The notes: generated from the sequence alone by a model not told the origin. 64,000 nt of DNA from CAWJMD01 sp963845675 (GCA_963845675.1 CAWJSX010000003.1:124001-188000); one strand, 5' to 3'; counted from the first letter of the stretch, positions 48,430 to 58,492 are shown. A program made the numbers and translations.

Positions 48430-49295
48430 GCGCGGCTTCGAGGAAGCTCGTGAGGGCTCCGGCCAGCTGGCCCGGGGCCTCCTCGGCCATGTGGTGACCG
48501 CTGTCGATGACCCCGCTGCGCACGTCGTCGGCCCATGGCTGCCAGACGGCCGGGACGTCGCCGTAGAGCTGCTGCATGTCGTCGTGCGCAGACCACAGCA
48601 CGAGCACCGGGCAGGCGATCCGTCGGCCGGCGCGTCGGTCGGCGTCGTCGGCGGCGCGGTCGACCCCGAGCCCGGCGCGGTAGTCCTCGAGCATCGCCCG
48701 GACCGTCGCGGGGTCGTGGATGGCGCGTCGAGTAGTCGGCGTGGTTCTCGCGGCCCATCCGGTCGGGGTCGCCGCCGTACCAGGCGTCCGGGTCGGCGAG
48801 GATGGCTCGCTCGGGCTTGTCGGGCTGGGCGAAGAAGAACCAGTGCCACCAGGCCGTCGCGAAGGTGGCGTCGGCACGGGCGAGCGCCTCGCCGATCGGA
48901 ACGCTGTCGAGGACGGCCAACGCGCTGACCGCGTCAGGGTGGTCCAGGGCCAGCCTGGCCGCGACGTAGCTGCCCCGGTCGTGCCCGACGACGGCGAAGC
49001 GCTCGTGCCCGAGCTGATGCATCAACGCCAGCACGTCGGCCGCCATCGCCCGTTTCGAGTAGGGGCCGTGGTCCGCGGTCGTCGGGGGCTTGGACGACTG
49101 CCCGTAGCCGCGCAGGTCGGGGCAGACGACCGTGTGCCCGGCGGCCGTCATCAGGGGCGCCACGCGGTGCCAGGTGGTGTGCGTGCGGGGGTGTCCGTGG
49201 AGCAGGACCACCGCGGGTCCGTCGCCCCCGTGCCTGACGCGCAGCGAGACGCCGGGCTGGACCTGCAGCCGCTCCTCCACGAAGCCGTCGAACAC
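48416..49295 (-). CDS. Haloacetate dehalogenase/epoxide-hydrolase-like hydrolase (one frameshift)
   Basis: About 293 residues from GTG 49295, which follows AAGGGGG. Blocks: VVLLHGHPRTHTTWHRV (oxyanion HGxP), CPDLRGYGQSSKPP, nucleophile elbow VVGHDRGSYVAARL (Asp), DSVPIGEAL, and WWHWFFFAQPDKPERAI, a cap sequence close to that of fluoroacetate dehalogenases. A one-base shift near 48730 leads to the second frame with ACPVLVLWSAHDDMQQLYGD (acid) and SGVIDSGHHMAEEAP (base His). Likely hydrolyses a haloacid, epoxide or ester. Confidence 0.87.
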
Positions 49296-49440
49296 GAGCC
49301 CCCCTTCCCGGTGCGCCGCACGAGCGGTCACCGTCACGTACCCCGAGCAACCCTGGACCAATCCTCGGATGCGCCCGGCGCCTCCGCAGCGCGGCAGGGG
49401 CGCCAGCCCGTCGGTCCCTGAGGATGTCGTCTCCGACGAT

Positions 49441-49452
49441 TACCGTTGCCTC
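49441..49452 (+). promoter_or_regulatory. -10 element, leaderless metalloprotease gene
   Basis: TACCGT at 49441-49446, six bases, then ATG at 49453. Confidence 0.5.
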
Positions 49453-50193
49453 ATGGACGACGGGGTCGAGGTCCGGCGGAGCCGCCGCCGCCGGCGCAGC
49501 GTGACGGCCTACCGCGAGGGCGGGCGGGTCGTCGTGCTCATCCCGGCCCGGTTCACGCGGGCCGAGGAGCGCGAGTGGGTCGCGAAGATGACCGACCGGC
49601 TCGCCGCGCAGGAGAAGCGCCGCCGCCCCAGTGACGCGGCCCTCGCCCGCCGTGCGACCGAGCTGAGCGAGAAGTACCTCGGTGGACTGGCCCGGCCGGC
49701 CTCGGTGCGGTGGGCGTCGAACCAGAACACGAGGTGGGGGTCCTGCACGCCCTCTGAGGGCACGATCCGCATCTCCACCCGCGTGAAGGGCACGCCCGGC
49801 TGGGTGCTCGACTACGTGCTGCTGCACGAGCTCGCCCACCTCGTCGAGGCCGGCCACGGGCCCCGCTTCTGGTCGCTCTTGGACGCCTATCCCCGCACCG
49901 AGCGCGCCCGTGGGTACCTGGAGGGGATGTCGGCTGCGCAGGACCTGGGCGTTGCCGCACCGTCGGACGATGTCGTCGACGGGGCGGGTGCCGCGGAGGC
50001 CGATGCTGACGGTGACGACACCGACCTCACCGACGACACGGACGCCGACGACGCCACCACGGACGACGCCTCCGCAGGCGACGCTGACACCGCCGCCCAC
50101 ACCGACGACGACGAGGTCGAGGACGGCATCGGCGGCACAGCCCCGCCCAGGCCTCCCATGACAGGCGAGGGCGAGCAGCTCACTCTCGGTTAG
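49453..50193 (+). CDS. YgjP-type (WLM/M48-like) metallopeptidase with acidic tail
   Basis: Intact, 246 residues. VEVRRSRRRRRSVTAYREGG, WASNQNTRWGSCTPSEGTIR and VLDYVLLHELAHLVEAGHGP (HELAH 125-129, third ligand His135) are the YgjP/DUF45 zinc-peptidase blocks. The last ~75 residues are an Asp/Ala/Thr-rich acidic tail (e.g. DDTDLTDDTDADDATTDDAS) closing with PPMTGEGEQLTLG. The N-terminal Arg-run may bind nucleic acid. Substrate unknown. The reading matches a leaderless start at 49453. Confidence 0.9.
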   Translation: MDDGVEVRRSRRRRRSVTAYREGGRVVVLIPARFTRAEEREWVAKMTDRLAAQEKRRRPSDAALARRATELSEKYLGGLARPASVRWASNQNTRWGSCTPSEGTIRISTRVKGTPGWVLDYVLLHELAHLVEAGHGPRFWSLLDAYPRTERARGYLEGMSAAQDLGVAAPSDDVVDGAGAAEADADGDDTDLTDDTDADDATTDDASAGDADTAAHTDDDEVEDGIGGTAPPRPPMTGEGEQLTLG

Positions 50194-50234
50194 TCGCCCT
50201 CCGCCGGTGGGATCCCCGCCCCCGGCGCCTCCGA

Positions 50235-51532
50235 TCAGCTGGTGTCGACCCGGGCCGGAGCCCGCCCGAAGCTGAAGATGTCCAGCTGGAGCCGTTCGTC
50301 GGTGAGACCGGCATAGGGAGCAGGTACCGCGGCGGGCTTGTCGCCCGGTACATCACCCGGGGCGTCGCCCGGTGCGTCGGCGGAGGCGTCGGCGCGTTCG
50401 TCGATCGAGGACCGGGGCCGCGGGATCGCGCCGATCGCGAGTCCCCGCCGGGATCCGGAACGTCAGACCGTCGACTCGCGTCGGGTCGCCGGTGATCGTG
50501 TACTCGCCACGGTGGAGCTCGTCGTGGTGGTGCGGGCACAGCGACACGTTGGTCTCGAAGTCGGTGCCGCCGCCCTGCGACCACGGGGTGAGGTGGTGCA
50601 CCTCGACGAACCGGGTGGCGGTGCACCCGGGGTAGCGGCACCCGCGGTCGCGGTCGGTGATCAGTCGCCGCGTACGGTCCGGGACGATCCGCTGCGCGCG
50701 TCCGACGCTGACGGGCCGGCCCTCCGACTCGCGCACCGCCTGGACCGTGCCGTCGCACGCGAACTTCGCAGCGAGGCCCGGCGGGATCGCGCCCGCCCCG
50801 TTGACCCACGCACCGTCGTCGCTGAGGTGCACGTACACCCGGTAGCGGTCGCGGCGGCTCGTCGGACCCGACGACACGAGGGAGCGGGACGCGATCTCGG
50901 CCAGTGCGTCGGCGTGCGTGGCCGACTGCTGCCCGGCCGTGAAGAGGGCGTCCTTCGCCTCGCGGACCGCCTGCTCGACCAGCGCGCCGGTCTCGGCCGA
51001 TGCGTCGTACCGCAGCAGGAAGCGGCCGGAGTCGTCGTAGGTCATGGACAGGTTCGGTGCCGCCGCGGCCTGCTGCTCGACGGTCTCGGGCTCGAACCGC
51101 GAGTCCGTCGTGTCGGTGGCCGCATCGGGCACGTCGAACACGTAGCGCCCCAGGACCCGGGTGAGCTGCGGGCACCGTGAGGTACTCGGCGACGTCGGCG
51201 ACCGAGGCCTCGTGGGGGCCCGGCGCTCGACGGGCCACGACGGCCGCCTGGTCGAACGAGACCCGTCCCTCCCCGAGCAGACCGACGACCGCAGGCACCT
51301 CGTCGCGGCGGCGGGCGAGGCGAACGACGTCCTTCGCGCGAGCGGGGGAGAGTCCCAGCCGCACCACGAGCCAGTGCTCCGGGCTGCGGTACCCCTCACC
51401 CCAGGCCTCGTGCTCGATCACCCTGGCGGTCACGTCGACCAGGTCGGCGTGAGCGCGGTGCAGGCGGGCCGCAACCCGTCCCGCCTCGTCGTGGAGGTCG
51501 TCCACAACGGCCTCGTGCTCAACGGCTTCCAT
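50235..51532 (-). CDS. DUF222-HNH endonuclease family protein (two frameshifts)
   Basis: About 432 residues. The DUF222 N-terminal domain reads HEAVVDDLHDEAGRVAARLH, EAWGEGYRSPEHWLVVRLGL with SPARAKDVVRLARRRDEVPA, then after a shift near 51180 VLGRYVFDVPDAATD to RYRVYVHLSDDGAWVNGAGA. The HNH domain is RRLITDRDRGCRYPGCTATR with FVEVHHLTPWSQGGGTDFET and NVSLCPHHHDELHRGEY. A second shift near 50450 leads to the tail LQLDIFSFGRAPARVDTS, stop at 50235. This family is multicopy in Actinobacteria (the mycobacterial 13E12 type) and may be mobile; no repeats flank this copy. Confidence 0.87.
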
Positions 51533-51588
51533 ACGTCAATCGTACAGGCGTTCGAATCACGAGTTCAAGAACTTGTCCACAGATCCGA

Positions 51589-52041
51589 CTACGCGATCAG
51601 GTCGCTGCGCCCCGGCAGGTGCTCGAAGACGAGGTTCGTCTCGGTGTGGCTGACCGCCGGGTGCCCGGTGAGGTGCTCCACGACGAAGTCACGCAGCGCG
51701 TCGGCGTCGGGCAGGGCGACGTGGACCAGCCAGTCGTCCTTGCCGGACAGGTGGAACATCGCGATGACGCCGTCGATCGCGGGCAGCTGGGCGCGGAACA
51801 GCTCGACCTGCTCGCGGATGTGCGCTCGCATGCGCACGGCGATGATCGCCTGCAGGGGCCGTCCGACCCGGGCGAGGTCGACGTCGGCGTGGACACCGCG
51901 GAGCACTCCGCGGCGCCGTAGCTCTCGCACCCGTAGCAGGCAGGTCGAGGGGGCGATGCCGACCTGGTCGGCCAGGGCGGCGTTCGTGACGCGGCCGTCG
52001 TCGCGCAGGACCCGCAGGATGCGACGGTCGACGTCGTCCAA
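51589..52041 (-). CDS. Lrp/AsnC family regulator
   Basis: 150 residues. DDVDRRILRVLRDDGRVTNA and ALADQVGIAPSTCLLRVREL form the HTH, and the RAM ligand domain follows (RPLQAIIAVRMRAHIREQVE, VIAMFHLSGKDDWLVHVALP, TETNLVFEHLPGRSD). The only in-frame start is TTG 52041; a TGA lies further upstream in frame. An ATG at 52093 is in another frame, so either TTG is used or one base is wrong. Divergent from the trans-sulfuration gene, a classic Lrp-target arrangement. Confidence 0.88.
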   Translation of the reverse strand: MDDVDRRILRVLRDDGRVTNAALADQVGIAPSTCLLRVRELRRRGVLRGVHADVDLARVGRPLQAIIAVRMRAHIREQVELFRAQLPAIDGVIAMFHLSGKDDWLVHVALPDADALRDFVVEHLTGHPAVSHTETNLVFEHLPGRSDLIA

Positions 52042-52206
52042 CGACGGTCGCGGCCGAGGAGCCCCGACGTGGATGAACGTCGTTCGGTGTCATGACGATC
52101 TCTGTCGTGCTGGACGAGTGGGATCTTCAGCGTGACACGATGATCCTGCAGGATCTTCGGTCGTGCGACGCTGACGGCCGGCGTAAGCGCGCGATCCTGG
52201 GAGCGT

Positions 52207-53454
52207 ATGACTGTCGCACCCGACCACCTCCCTGCAGACCCGCGCCGTCCACGCCGGCCGCGCCGACCTCGGCGAGCCTCGGGGTGCACGCCCTCCCGCT
52301 CGACCTCTCCACGACGTACCCGCTGCCCGACATCGAGAAGGGCGGCGACGCCTACGAGCAGCTCGCCACGGGCGGAGCCCCCCGCTCCGGCGACAGCCAC
52401 GTCTACGCACGCCTCTGGAACCCGACGGTCGCCCGCTTCGAGGAGGGGATCGCCGACCTCGAGCAGGCCGGCGGCGCAGTGGCCTTCGGGACCGGGATGG
52501 CGGCGCTGACCGCCGTGCTGCTGGGGCTGGGCGAGGGCAGCGACCCCGACGGCCCGCGTCCGCACGTCGTCGCCGTCCGGCCGATGTACGGCGGCTCGGA
52601 CCACCTGCTCGCGGCCGGCGTCTGCGGTACGTCGGTCACCTTCACCGACCCGGCCCGCACTGCCGAGGACGTGGCCGGCGCGGTCGCCGAGGCGGCGCGT
52701 CCCACGACCCGCCTGGTGATGCTCGAGACGCCCTCGAACCCCACCCTCGACCTCGTCGACATCGCGGCCGTCGTCAAGGCGGCGCGGGAGCACTGCCCCG
52801 ACGCCGTGGTGATGGTCGACAACACGTTCGCGACCCCGGTGCTGCAGCGACCTCTGACCCTTGGCGCCGACCTGGTCCTGCACTCGGCGACGAAGTTCAT
52901 CGGCGGTCACGGCGACGCGATGGGCGGCGTCGTGGCGGTCGGCGGCGAGCACGCGGACGCGTGGACCGAGCGGCTGCGCCGCGTGCGCGCGATCACCGGC
53001 GCGCTGCTGCACCCGTTCGGCGCCTACCTGCTGCACCGCGGCCTGGCGACGCTGCCGCTGCGCGTCGCGCCAGCAGGGCGACAACGCCCACAAGGTCGCG
53101 CTCGGCCTGGCCCAGCACCCCGCGATCGAGGCGGTCCACTTCCCCGGCCTGGACGGAGGGGACCCCACCGGACTCGTCGGCACCCAGATGGCGGGTCCCG
53201 GCTCGGTGCTCGCGTTCCGGGTGGTGGGTGGCTACGAGGCCGCGTGCACGGTGGCCGGCGCGGTCGAGCTGATCACGCACGCGGTCTCACTGGGTGGCGT
53301 CGACACCCTGATCCAGCACCCCGCGGCACTGACCCACCGTCCGGTGGCCGGTGAGGCGAAGCCCGACGCCGGGCTGCTGCGCCTGTCGGTCGGTCTCGAG
53401 GACCCGAACGACGTGCTCGCCGACCTGCTGCAGGCGCTCGGTCACCTGGGGTAG
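52207..53454 (+). CDS. Trans-sulfuration PLP enzyme (MetB/MetC/MGL family; frameshifted)
   Basis: About 415 residues. ATG 52207, then in successive frames TTSLQTRAVHAGRADLGEP, HALPLDLSTTYPLPDIEKGG, YARLWNPTVARFEEGIADLE, AVAFGTGMAALTAVLLGLG, VMVDNTFATPVLQRPLTLGA and the PLP lysine in LVLHSATKFIGGHGDAMGG. A last shift near 53075 gives QQGDNAHKVALGLAQHP and SLGGVDTLIQHPAALTHRPV. The fold is that of cystathionine gamma-synthase, beta-lyase and methionine gamma-lyase; these cannot be told apart here. Divergence from an Lrp regulator favours a degradative or amino-acid-responsive role. Its end overlaps modC by 13 bases. Confidence 0.88.
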
Positions 53455-54528
53455 TGCCGTAGCTCGGTCGCCTTGACCGAGACCCACACCTCGTGGCCGA
53501 CGTCGAGGCCGAGCTCGGCCACCGACACGGCGGTGACGTCGGCGAGGACGGGTGGAGCCCCGGCCACGCTGACGCGTACGACGTGGGCGTGCTGCTCGAG
53601 GGAGTCGATCGTCCCGCGCCACACGTTGCGCGCCGACCCCTCGGGGCGGCGGTTGTGCAGCGACACTGCGGACGGTGAGAACGCCACGAACACAGGGCCT
53701 TCCACGACGTCGGAGACGTGCAGCATGCCGTCCGTGCGTCGAGGTCGACCGTGCTCTCGCCCTCCGCGACCAGGCCCTCGTAGAGGTTGAGTCCCACGAG
53801 CCGCGCGACGTAGTCGGTGCGCGGTGCGCGGGCGACCTGGGACGGGGTGCCCTGCTGGACCACGCGACCGTCCTCGATCACGACCAGGTGGTCGGCGAGC
53901 ACCATCGCGTCGAGCGGGTCGTGGGTGACGAGCACCGTGCACCCGGGGTACTCGCGCAGGTGCTGCCGCAGCCCGCTGCGCACCTCGAGCCGCGTGGCGG
54001 CGTCGAGTGCGGCCAGGGGCTCGTCGAGCAGCAGCAGGTCGGGAGACGTGGCGAGGGCCCGGGCGAGCGCGACGCGCTGGGCCTGGCCGCCCGACAGGGC
54101 CCGGGGCTTCACGCGTTCGAGGCCCTAGAGACCGACTCTCGCGAGCCAGCTCCATCGCCGCGGCGTGCGACGTGCGCCGAGACGTGCCCGCGGCAGCGCA
54201 GCCCGAAGGCCACGTTGTCGACGGCGCTGAGGTGCGGGAAGAGCAGGTAGTCCTGGAACACCATGCCGACCCCGCGGAGGTCGGTAGGGGTCGCCCGACC
54301 GTCGGCGTCGAGCACTCGCCCACCGAGCCTGACGTGTCCGTCCGAGAGGGGCACCAGACCGGCCAGAGCCCGCAGCGCAGTCGACTTCCCGGCGCCGTTG
54401 GGCCCGAGCAGCGCGACGACGCTGCCCGTTTCGACCTGCAGGTCGAGGTCGAGGTCGAAGCGTGGACGTCGGACCACGAGCCGGGCGTCGAGGCCACCGG
54501 CGACGCGGTCCACGGCGAGGGTGCTCAC
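53442..54528 (-). CDS. modC: ModC, molybdate ABC transporter ATPase (frameshifted)
   Basis: About 361 residues from GTG 54528. VVALLGPNGAGKSTALRALA (Walker A), GVGMVFQDYLLFPHLSAVDN (Q-loop), then after frame changes between 54110 and 54180 ALSGGQAQRVALARALATSP (signature) and DLLLLDEPLAALDAATRLEV (Walker B), TVLVTHDPLDAMVLADHLVV. A further change near 53745 leads to the C-terminal Mop/TOBE domain (AVSLHNRRPEGSARNVWRGT, VRVSVAGAPPVLADVTAVSV). Its GTG overlaps the modB stop (GTGA). Confidence 0.9.
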
Positions 54529-55350
54529 GTCGTCGTCCCGCTCACCCAGCGGTCGCGCAGGCTGGTCAGCACCAGGACCGAGACACCGAGCAGCACCAGC
54601 GAGAGCACGATCGCCGCCTCGGGGTTGGTCTCCAGGGCCAGGTACACCGCGATCGGCATCGTGCGGGTCACCCCCGGGAAGCTGCCCGGCGAACGTGATC
54701 GTGGCGCCGAACTCGCCGAGGGCGCGGGCGAAGCAGAGCACGGCGCCGGCAGTGACCCCGGGTGCGACCAGAGGCAGGGTCACGCGGCGGAAGATGGTCC
54801 AGCGGGACGCGCCGAGCGTGGCAGCCGCGTCCTCGTAGCGTCGGTCAGCGCCCCGAAGGGCCCCCTCGACGGCGATGACGAGGAACGGCATCGCGACGAA
54901 CGCCTCGGCGAGGACGACTGCCGCCGTGGTGAACGGCAGGCTGACCCCGAACCAGTCGAACAGGTACTGGCCGAGGAGCCCCCGGCGACCGAGCAGCAGG
55001 AGCAGCGCCACGCCCCCGACGACCGGCGGCAGCACCAGCGGCACGGTGACGAGGGAGCGGAGCAGGCGCCGTCCGGGGAACGTGGCCCGCGCCAGCACCC
55101 ACGCGAGCGGGACGCCCAGGACCAGGCACACCACCGTGGCCAGGGAGGCGCTGACCAGCGACAGGCGCAGCGCCGTGCCGACCTCAGCGCTGAACAGCTG
55201 CGACGGCAGCGTCCTCCACGGCGCCCGGACGAGCAGGCCGACGAGGGGGAGCACCAGGAAGGCGAGCCCGACGAAGGCGGGCACCAGCAGCGCGACGGGC
55301 AGGCCGATGCCTCGCCGCTCGTCAGGGACGGTCGAAACCTGCGTCGCCAA
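54525..55350 (-). CDS. modB: ModB, molybdate ABC transporter permease (one frameshift)
   Basis: About 275 residues. Helices: LLVPAFVGLAFLVLPLVGLL, ALRLSLVSASLATVVCLVLG, LRSLVTVPLVLPPVVGGVAL, TTAAVVLAEAFVAMPFLVI. The EAA loop reads EDAAATLGASRWTIFRRVTL. One extra base near 54680, just after ATITFAGQLPGG, shifts the frame; the last helix is AAIVLSLVLLGVSVLVLTSL. The start is uncertain: TTG 55350 overlaps modA by 29 bases and fits the family N-terminus; the ATG at 55404 is the longest option. Confidence 0.88.
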
Positions 55351-56113
55351 GGACGGCCTGCCCTTCGATCGACAGCACGAACTCCACGAACGCCTGCGCG
55401 GCAACGTTGTTCGGGGCGCCTCGCAGCACCGCGAGCGGGTAGTCGTTGACCGCCTGGTCCGCCTGCGCGAACTCGATGCCCTCGACGGCGTCGCCCGCCG
55501 CCGCCACGTCGGTGCGGTAGACCAGGGCCGCGTCGACCTCGCCCAGTGTCACCTTCGTCAGGGTCGCCTTCACGTCCTGTTCCAGCGTGTCGGGTGCCGG
55601 GGTGAGACCCGCTGCAGCGAAAGCCCTCTCGGCGGCCGCGCCGCAGGGGACCTCGGGTGCGCAGAGAGCGATCGTCCGCGCCGGGTCCGAGAGGTCGGCC
55701 AACCCGGTGATCTCCCCGGGGTTGCCGGCCGGAACGACGATCTCCAGCCGGTTGCGGGCGAAGACCACCGGGTCGGACGCCGTGAGGCTCTCGTCGGTCA
55801 CGACCTCCATGGGCCCCGGAGCCGCCGACGCGAAGACGTCAGCCGGTGCTCCGGAGACGACCTGCTGCGCGAGGGACGAGCTGGACCCGAAGTTGAAGGT
55901 CACTGTCAGGTCGGGGTTCTCGGTCATCAGGTCGTCACCGATCCGCGTGAACGCCTCGGTCAGGGACGCCGCGCCGAACACGGTCACCTCACCGCCCACC
56001 TCGCCGTCCTGCGCCGCCGCCTCGGTCGAGGTCGACCCGGCACAGCCCGCCAGTGCCGTCGCGACCAGGGCGAGGCCAACCACCGCGAGCCGCAGCCGGA
56101 CCGGGGGTCTCAC
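55322..56113 (-). CDS. modA: ModA, molybdate-binding lipoprotein
   Basis: Intact, 263 residues from GTG 56113. A lipoprotein signal (LAVVGLALVATALAGC, lipobox ALAGC) is followed by the ModA ligand loop EVTVFGAASLTEAFTRIGDD, TVTFNFGSSSSLAQQVVSGA, PADVFASAA, NRLEIVVPAGNPGEITGLAD, CAPEVPCGAAAERAFAAAG, DVKATLTKVTLGEVDAALVY and VLRGAPNNVAAQAFVEFVL. It captures molybdate or tungstate at the cell surface. The start overlaps the regulator stop (GTGA). Confidence 0.94.
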   Translation of the reverse strand: MRPPVRLRLAVVGLALVATALAGCAGSTSTEAAAQDGEVGGEVTVFGAASLTEAFTRIGDDLMTENPDLTVTFNFGSSSSLAQQVVSGAPADVFASAAPGPMEVVTDESLTASDPVVFARNRLEIVVPAGNPGEITGLADLSDPARTIALCAPEVPCGAAAERAFAAAGLTPAPDTLEQDVKATLTKVTLGEVDAALVYRTDVAAAGDAVEGIEFAQADQAVNDYPLAVLRGAPNNVAAQAFVEFVLSIEGQAVLGDAGFDRP

Positions 56114-56517
56114 GGACGCTCCGCCAGCTCGACCACGACGTTGGTGGCCTTGATGCTGGCGACGGCCGCGGTGCCGACCTCCAGCCCCAGCTCGTCGGCC
56201 GCCTCGCGGCTCAGCAGGGAGACGACACGGAAGGGACCACACTGCAGCTCCACCTGCGCCATCACGGTGTCCTTGGTGACCTTGGTGACGATGCCACGCA
56301 GCCGGTTGCGCGCGGAGGCGGCGGGGGCGAGGAACCCCTCGGGATCCGCGGCGACGGCCTGGGCGAGGGCGGCGAGGTCCGCGCCGTCGACGACGGTCCG
56401 GCCGCTGTCCGAGCGCGTCAGGGCGAGGCGACCCTGGTCGGCCCACCTGCGCAAGGTGTCGTCGCTGACCCCGAGCAGGGTGGCGGCCTCGCGCACGGTG
56501 AACCGGGTCCCGGACAT
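56110..56517 (-). CDS. MerR-type HTH fused to Mop domain, mod operon regulator
   Basis: Intact, 135 residues. N-terminal MerR/excisionase HTH: FTVREAATLLGVSDDTLRRW with ADQGRLALTRSDSGRTVVDG. C-terminal molybdate-binding Mop/TOBE domain: RNRLRGIVTKVTKDTVMAQV, CGPFRVVSLLSREAADELGL, ASIKATNVVVE. It is the leading gene of modA-modB-modC and probably senses molybdate to control them. A leaderless promoter precedes it. Confidence 0.93.
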   Translation of the reverse strand: MSGTRFTVREAATLLGVSDDTLRRWADQGRLALTRSDSGRTVVDGADLAALAQAVAADPEGFLAPAASARNRLRGIVTKVTKDTVMAQVELQCGPFRVVSLLSREAADELGLEVGTAAVASIKATNVVVELAERP

Positions 56518-56529
56518 GAACGCACTCTA
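56518..56529 (-). promoter_or_regulatory. -10 element, leaderless mod operon
   Basis: On the minus strand TAGAGT (56529-56524), six bases, then ATG 56517. Confidence 0.5.
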
Positions 56530-56586
56530 CCCGCAGATACGGTCGGGGCGGCTGGGGAAGGCCGCAGATGCGGTCGACTGCTGGGC

Positions 56587-57173
56587 CTATGGGCGGCGAT
56601 CGCGGACGAGCTGCCCCACGCGGGCCAGCCGCACGGGCAGGTCCGGCGGCGTCTCGCCGGGCAGCGCGTCCACGTCGAACCAGGCCACGTCGAGGCTCTC
56701 GTCACTGACCTGCGGCGCCACCCCGTCGGCGACCACCGCGACGAACGCCACGTCCAGGTGCTCGCGGCACCGGCCGAAGGCGTCCGGAGAGCGTGTGCCG
56801 GTCGAGGTCGACCGGCACGTCGGTGGCGAGCTCGAGGTCGGCCAGTCCGGACTCCTCGCGGCCCTTCGCGGCGCGCCACCGCCGCGAGGTCGGCGTCGCC
56901 GTGCTCGCAGTGGCCGCCGAACTGCACCCAGAAGCCGCCCTTGGCGTGGTGCGTCAGCAGCACCCGGCGGCCGGTCGGGTCGAGCACGAAGCACGACGCG
57001 GTCAGGTGGGCGGGCGGCCCGTCCTTCCACACCCCGTCGGGGTGGGCGTCGAGGTGCTCGAGGTAGCCGCGGCGCAGGTCGTCCTGAGCCGGGGAGGGCG
57101 GCGTCCAGCCGGAGAGGAGCCGGACGGCGTTGGCGCGCAACAGGTTCTGACGGGTCTCCGAGCGCAGGGTCAC
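56587..57173 (-). CDS. NUDIX hydrolase (two frameshifts)
   Basis: About 195 residues from GTG 57173. PPSPAQDDLRRGYLEHLDAH, HLTASCFVLDPTGRRVLLTH and GGFWVQFGGHCEHGDADLAA begin the Nudix box; the rest (Ala-rich, RREAREESGLADLEL) needs a change of frame near 56870, and another near 56790 gives HLDVAFVAVVADGVAPQVSD and DVAWFDVDALPGE. The box GGHCE...REAREESG is near the consensus. Substrate unknown. The GTG overlaps the stop of the DUF2342 gene (GTGA). Confidence 0.85.
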
Positions 57174-58492
57174 TCGCCGTCCAGCAGCTCGCGCAGGGCG
57201 TCGTCGACGTCGGAGTCGGTGCGCGACCGCTCCGCCCACGAGTCGGCGTAGCCCAGCGGGTCGTCGAGGTCGGACGTCGACGGCATGAGGTCGGGGTGCT
57301 GCCAGACCTCGTCGCGAGCGGCGGTCCCGTGCTGGGCGGCCATCGCTCCCCACAGCGCTGCGGCCTCCCGCAGCCGCCGGGGTCGCAGCTCCAGACCGAC
57401 GAGCGTCGCGAGCGTGTGCTCGGCGGGCCCACCCGTGGCGCGGCGGCGGCGCACGGCCTCCCGCAGGCGCGCCGCCTCCGGCAGCTGCTCGCGGGCGGCG
57501 GCGTCGGTGACCTCGTCGACCCAGCCCTCGATGAGTGCGAGCGTCGTCTCCAGGCGCGTGAGCGTGGCCTGCTGGGCCGGCGTGCGCTGGGGCTCGAAGA
57601 CGCCGCCGGTCAGGGCCTGCTGCAGGGCGGCCGGGTCGGTCGCGTCGACGTTGCGCACCGCGTCCTCGATGGCCGCGCTGTCGATGGTGATGCCGCGGGC
57701 GAACTCCTCGACGGAGGACAGCAGGTGCGAGCGCAGCCATCCCGCGTGGGCGAACAGGCGGGCGTGCGCGTTCTCGCGCAGCGCGAGGTAGAGGCGCACC
57801 TCGTCCGCCGGCACGCCGAGGCCCTCCCCGAAGGCGGCGACGTTGGTCGGCAGCAGCGCGGTCGTGCCGGGTGCGCTCAGAGGCAGGCCGATGTCGAACG
57901 CGCTGACCACCTCACCGGCGAGGGCGCCGACGGCCTGGCCGACCTGCAGCCCGAACACCGTCCCGGCCAGCCGCCGCATCATCGAGCCGGCCTGGTCGAG
58001 CATCGCCCGCATCTCCTCGGGGGTCTGCTCGGCCATCGCGGCAGCCAGGGCGGTGGAGACGGACTCGGCGACGGGCTCGGCCAGCCGCCGCCACGTCGGC
58101 AGGGTCGCCTCGACCCACTCGGCCCGCGACCAGGCGTGCTCGTTCGCGCCGATCCCCGGGACCGTGGTGACCGGGTCCAGCCACAGGGCGGCCACGCGCA
58201 GGGCGTCGAGGCACGCGCGGCGGGCGCTCTCGCCGACGCTCGCGTCGCCGGAGGCGGCGGTCACCTGCCGGGCGGTGTCGCCGGCCAGGTCCCAGTTCAG
58301 GGGACCGTCCCCGCCGGTCGCCATCATCTGCTGCACCTGCGCCATCGCCTGCCGGATGACGGTCGGGTCGATGCTCCCCACGTCCAGCCCCATGCTCTGG
58401 AGCTGGGCACGCTCCTCCGGGGTCAGGTCGCCAGAGGTGAGCCGTGCCAGGAGCTCGGAGATCGGGTCCTGCTCGCCGGGCTGCTCAGTCAT
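57170..58492 (-). CDS. Zinc-dependent metalloprotease, DUF2342 family
   Basis: Intact, 440 residues. An N-terminal helical part with DPISELLARLTSGDLTPEER, LNWDLAGDTARQVTAASGDA and LWLDPVTTVPGIGANEHAWS, then GTVFGLQVGQAVGALAGEVV, ALLPTNVAAFGEGLGVPADE and the family block LALRENAHARLFAHAGWLRS that replaces the usual HEXXH. The tail ALRELLDGE is typical. Often called a coenzyme-F420-biosynthesis-associated or zinc-dependent metalloprotease; catalytic activity is not proven. Followed by the coupled NUDIX gene. Confidence 0.9.
   Translation of the reverse strand: MTEQPGEQDPISELLARLTSGDLTPEERAQLQSMGLDVGSIDPTVIRQAMAQVQQMMATGGDGPLNWDLAGDTARQVTAASGDASVGESARRACLDALRVAALWLDPVTTVPGIGANEHAWSRAEWVEATLPTWRRLAEPVAESVSTALAAAMAEQTPEEMRAMLDQAGSMMRRLAGTVFGLQVGQAVGALAGEVVSAFDIGLPLSAPGTTALLPTNVAAFGEGLGVPADEVRLYLALRENAHARLFAHAGWLRSHLLSSVEEFARGITIDSAAIEDAVRNVDATDPAALQQALTGGVFEPQRTPAQQATLTRLETTLALIEGWVDEVTDAAAREQLPEAARLREAVRRRRATGGPAEHTLATLVGLELRPRRLREAAALWGAMAAQHGTAARDEVWQHPDLMPSTSDLDDPLGYADSWAERSRTDSDVDDALRELLDGE

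Noticed and set aside
50235..51532. HNH gene as part of a mobile intron or insertion element
   Set aside because: No flanking inverted or direct repeats and no interrupted neighbour; kept as a chromosomal DUF222-HNH gene.
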